Assembly: GCA_002084435.1 (NCBI GenBank)
Contig: NBLG01000009.1
Location: 1 to 37,281 of the forward strand
Direction of reading: 5' to 3'
DNA from: Tenericutes bacterium 4572_104
GTDB taxonomy: Bacteria > Bacillota_I > Bacilli_A > Izemoplasmatales > UBA5603
Length of the DNA: 37,281 nucleotides
The position numbers and the translations under genes are program-made. Shown here piece by piece: positions 36,460 through 37,281 of this stretch (its first letter is position 1; each line of letters begins with the position of its first letter). Below the pieces are notes generated by a model. That model did no database searches. It worked only from the letters and a program-made list of their open reading frames with translations, and was not told the origin of the DNA.

Positions 36460-37281
36460 TTAATTATCTTGGTTGATAGCTTTACCATTTGGTAAGGTAA
36501 AATTCAATATGATACCTACAAGAGCTGCCAAACTCATTCCATAAATTTGAAACGAGCCAAAAGATATCAATGCATTTCCAAGCCCTATAACTAACATAGT
36601 AGCAACTATAATTAGGTTTTTTAAATCAAACATATTTACTTTATTATCAATTAGAACCTTCAATCCATTAGAGGCTATAAATCCATATAAAATTATTGAA
36701 ATACCTCCCATAACAGAAGCTGGAATAGTAGATATTAGCGTGGTAAATATATTAAAAAAAGATAATATAATCGCGATTACAGCAGCTCCGCCAATGACAT
36801 ATACAGAAGCTACTTTTGTCATGCCTACAACTGATGTGTTTTCTCCATATGTTGTATTTGCTGGACCACCAATTACTGCAGCGAAAGCTGTAGCTAACCC
36901 ATCTCCTAATATCGTTTTATCTAATCCAGGATCTTGCAGGAAGTTTTTACCTACTATCTTGCTTAATACAGCATGATCTCCGATATGTTCAGCTGCAGTA
37001 ACAAAAGCCAAAGGTGCTATTGTTAGTACTGCAGTTAAATTCATTTGGTAAAATGTAATTTCAGTACCTAATATATTTGCGCTACCATCTTTCCAACTTA
37101 AAAACATAAATTCCGGTACTTTAATCCATTCTGATGGAGTTTTTATAATGTTAACTAAAACATCAAAATTAACAATTCCTAATATTGAAGCTACTATGTA
37201 TCCTCCAACAATTCCTATTAAAAAAGGAATAATTTTAATAAACCCTTTACCTTTTAAAGCAACAATTACAACTATTGAAAA
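36460..37281 (-). CDS. uraA: Uracil permease (NCS2 family), 5' end outside the window
   Basis: The frame is open from the right edge to the stop at 36460; the N-terminal part is cut off. The visible 273 residues include the last eight or so membrane helices of an NCS2 uracil:H+ symporter. AFVTAAEHIGDH has the substrate-site Glu, and GGPANTTYGENTSVVGMTKV is the family signature with the second Glu; IPASVMGGISIILYGFIASNG follows. An internal ATG at 37105 is not the start because homologous sequence continues upstream (EWIKVPEF). Works with Upp for uracil salvage. Confidence 0.93.
   Translation of the reverse strand, partial: FSIVVIVALKGKGFIKIIPFLIGIVGGYIVASILGIVNFDVLVNIIKTPSEWIKVPEFMFLSWKDGSANILGTEITFYQMNLTAVLTIAPLAFVTAAEHIGDHAVLSKIVGKNFLQDPGLDKTILGDGLATAFAAVIGGPANTTYGENTSVVGMTKVASVYVIGGAAVIAIILSFFNIFTTLISTIPASVMGGISIILYGFIASNGLKVLIDNKVNMFDLKNLIIVATMLVIGLGNALISFGSFQIYGMSLAALVGIILNFTLPNGKAINQDN

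Overview
The window is an AT-rich (roughly 70% A+T) stretch of a small, compact bacterial chromosome, almost entirely housekeeping genes on the minus strand. Gene content and order (rpsB-tsf-pyrH-frr-uppS-cdsA-dxr-rseP; atp operon; ftsY-ylxM-ffh; lepB-rbgA-rnhB; rpsF-ssb-rpsR), a gdpP-rplI fusion and a dUTPase after the ATP synthase genes suggest a wall-less or reduced member of the Firmicutes/Mollicutes, most like Acholeplasmatales or an Izemoplasma/Haloplasma-type lineage. At least nine genes end in TGA at tight overlaps (uppS, atpF, atpI, atpZ, tsaC-like, HAD, rbgA, ftsK, prfA) and Trp codons I checked are TGG, so the code is standard, not the TGA=Trp code of Mycoplasma/Spiroplasma. The organism assignment is inference.

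Layout, left to right: a strong promoter and leader resembling an rRNA operon leader, firing off the left edge (1-89); the translation/isoprenoid/phospholipid block from rseP back to rpsB (244-7923), cut by several hairpin terminators; an operon upp-atpZ-atpI-atpBEFHAGDC-dut (8091-16046); a membrane/DNA-segregation operon of an unknown membrane protein, ftsK, lepB, rbgA, rnhB, a HAD phosphatase, a tsaC/ywlC-like gene and a GGDEF protein (16060-23487); one plus-strand Cof-type HAD phosphatase (23501-24372); ftsY-ylxM-ffh (24380-27110); a candidate small RNA (27126-27249); topA (27269-29238); prfA-prmC, dnaB and gdpP-rplI (29301-35109); rpsF-ssb-rpsR (35211-36313); and the 3' part of a uracil permease (36415-37281).

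The genes jointly cover protein synthesis, SRP-dependent export and signal cleavage, ATP synthase, pyrimidine salvage (UraA, Upp, Dut), replication (DnaB, SSB, TopA), chromosome segregation (FtsK) and nucleotide signalling (GdpP, GGDEF).

The most notable observations are (1) an apparently undescribed ~90-nt small RNA between topA and ftsY with its own consensus promoter, two C-rich unpaired segments and a terminator; (2) three lesions in conserved genes: a deletion with frameshift in topA, a deletion removing the end of atpD and the start of atpC, and an in-frame TGA with about ten missing codons in rseP, which may be assembly errors or real decay; (3) an FtsK lacking its membrane domain, encoded directly after a small membrane protein; (4) a c-subunit with the Na+-binding residue pattern; (5) a ribosomal protein S2 carrying a repeat-rich tail and a SAP/Rho-N-like domain.
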